Assembly: GCA_010093515.1 (NCBI GenBank) | Contig: MU001690.1 | Coordinates: 62,001-126,000 of the forward strand | DNA: 64,000 nt | Source: Lineolata rhizophorae | Taxonomy: Eukaryota; Ascomycota; Dothideomycetes; Lineolatales; Lineolataceae | Direction of reading: 5' to 3' | Part shown: piece by piece, positions 63,313-64,000 of the stretch | Numbering within the stretch: position 1 is the first letter of the stretch | Layout: every line of letters begins with the position of its first letter | Notes under the pieces: generated by a model | Seen by the model: only the letters and a program-made list of their open reading frames with translations | Database searches by the model: none | What the model was told of the DNA's origin: nothing | Position numbers and translations under genes: made by a program

Positions 63313-64000
63313 ATGAGACGCTCTTGAAGCTGATGAAGTGTTGGACGAATGGTTGTCCAGCCCATTTTCGAGGCATGTATTTAAAAAACCCAAGACGCTA
63401 ACGCTAAAGATGCTGGCGGCAAAGCAGCCCAAAATGTGAAGAGTAAACGAGGAGTACCCAGCCAGGCCTGGCGCACTCGGACTACGTGAAGTGCGCATGT
63501 AAGGGCAGCAACGCATGGAGGCGCGTCGAGCGTCGGGCGTAGATCACCCGGAACCGCAAGCTGAGGAGATTGCGCCATGATGTAACTGTGGCTGGTGGTC
63601 CCCTATCGATAAGGGACAAGGTACATACCTACACTAAAACTGCACGTAACCACCTACTACGTACGTAGTATGTACTCCGCACAAGTACTAGGCCTATGAC
63701 TCTTGCCGCTGTCCGGCTTTCCTGCGGACACAGCCACGCGGACGTGCCCGCATGTTGCAACGCAGTTGGTGGAGCGAATATCTCCTCGAGACTCGAGTGC
63801 ATATACATACTCCGTTGGTGTGGCGCCACAGTGAAAAAGCGAACTGTGGCGGTGCACAACCTGCACAGCCTTCCCTCAACCCCCACCCCCCCGGCCCCTG
63901 ACGTTGCGGGGCGCGAAGTCTCGCGCTCGCTCATGCTTGGCCTGCCCGCTGGGCGCTTATATCTACTAAGCCCAGACTCCTTGTTTCTGCCGCCCGTCAA
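63313..64000. other. Right edge of the window, no gene seen
   Basis: Probably the xylanase 3' region followed by the promoter of a gene beyond the edge. A TACGTACGTA cluster lies near 63658-63668. A - strand frame running off the edge from 63629 shows no domain. Confidence 0.4.

Overview
The window is nuclear DNA of a filamentous ascomycete (Pezizomycotina, most likely Sordariomycetes). The evidence is short 50-100 bp introns with GTAHGT-type donors and CTRAC-like branch points, GC-rich intergenic DNA, fungus-specific families (Chs5, DFG5-type GH76, Pls1-type tetraspanin, bifunctional arginine and trifunctional histidine enzymes), and AT-rich repeat islands whose DNA transposon shows TGG-to-TAG changes typical of repeat-induced point mutation (RIP). 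All gene models were spliced by hand from the sequence.

Layout. 0.5-3 kb: CHS5 (exomer, +) converges on a small EutQ-like cupin gene (-). 6.4-9.2 kb: a four-exon Zn2Cys6 transcription factor (-), with gene-free GC-rich stretches of about 3 kb on each side. 12.3-15.7 kb: a UCH-type deubiquitinase and a mitochondrial 2-methylcitrate dehydratase. 16.6-28.1 kb: a ferric reductase, a membrane-anchored GH16 glucanase and a family-2 membrane glycosyltransferase, all +. 28.5-35.1 kb: Rab escort protein (-) diverging from an Nse6/CANIN-like DNA-repair candidate (+), then a Pls1-like tetraspanin (-). 38-39.1 kb: the MADS-box factor MCM1. 42-47 kb: arg-6 type bifunctional arginine enzyme and the v-SNARE SNC1, both -. 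48.5-50 kb: a DFG5/DCW1-like GPI-anchored GH76. 58.2-61 kb: trifunctional histidine enzyme (his-3/HIS4). 62-63.3 kb: a secreted GH10 xylanase with an unusual acidic tail.

Two repeat islands, 40.1-41.7 kb and 50.5-58.1 kb, contain no intact gene. They hold six copies of a roughly 325-370 bp MITE-like element (family A), long inverted-repeat elements (family B/C), and a decayed Tc1/mariner transposon. Family A copies are nested inside the other two. One inverted repeat ends about 180 bp before the his-3/HIS4 start codon.

Many genes act in secretion and the cell surface (CHS5, REP, SNC1, GT2, GH16, GH76, tetraspanin, xylanase), but strands are mixed and no cluster logic is visible. I see no secondary-metabolite cluster, CRISPR, rRNA or convincing tRNA. 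The most novel material is the nested repeat system and the acidic-tailed xylanase; neither amounts to a proven new biological system.
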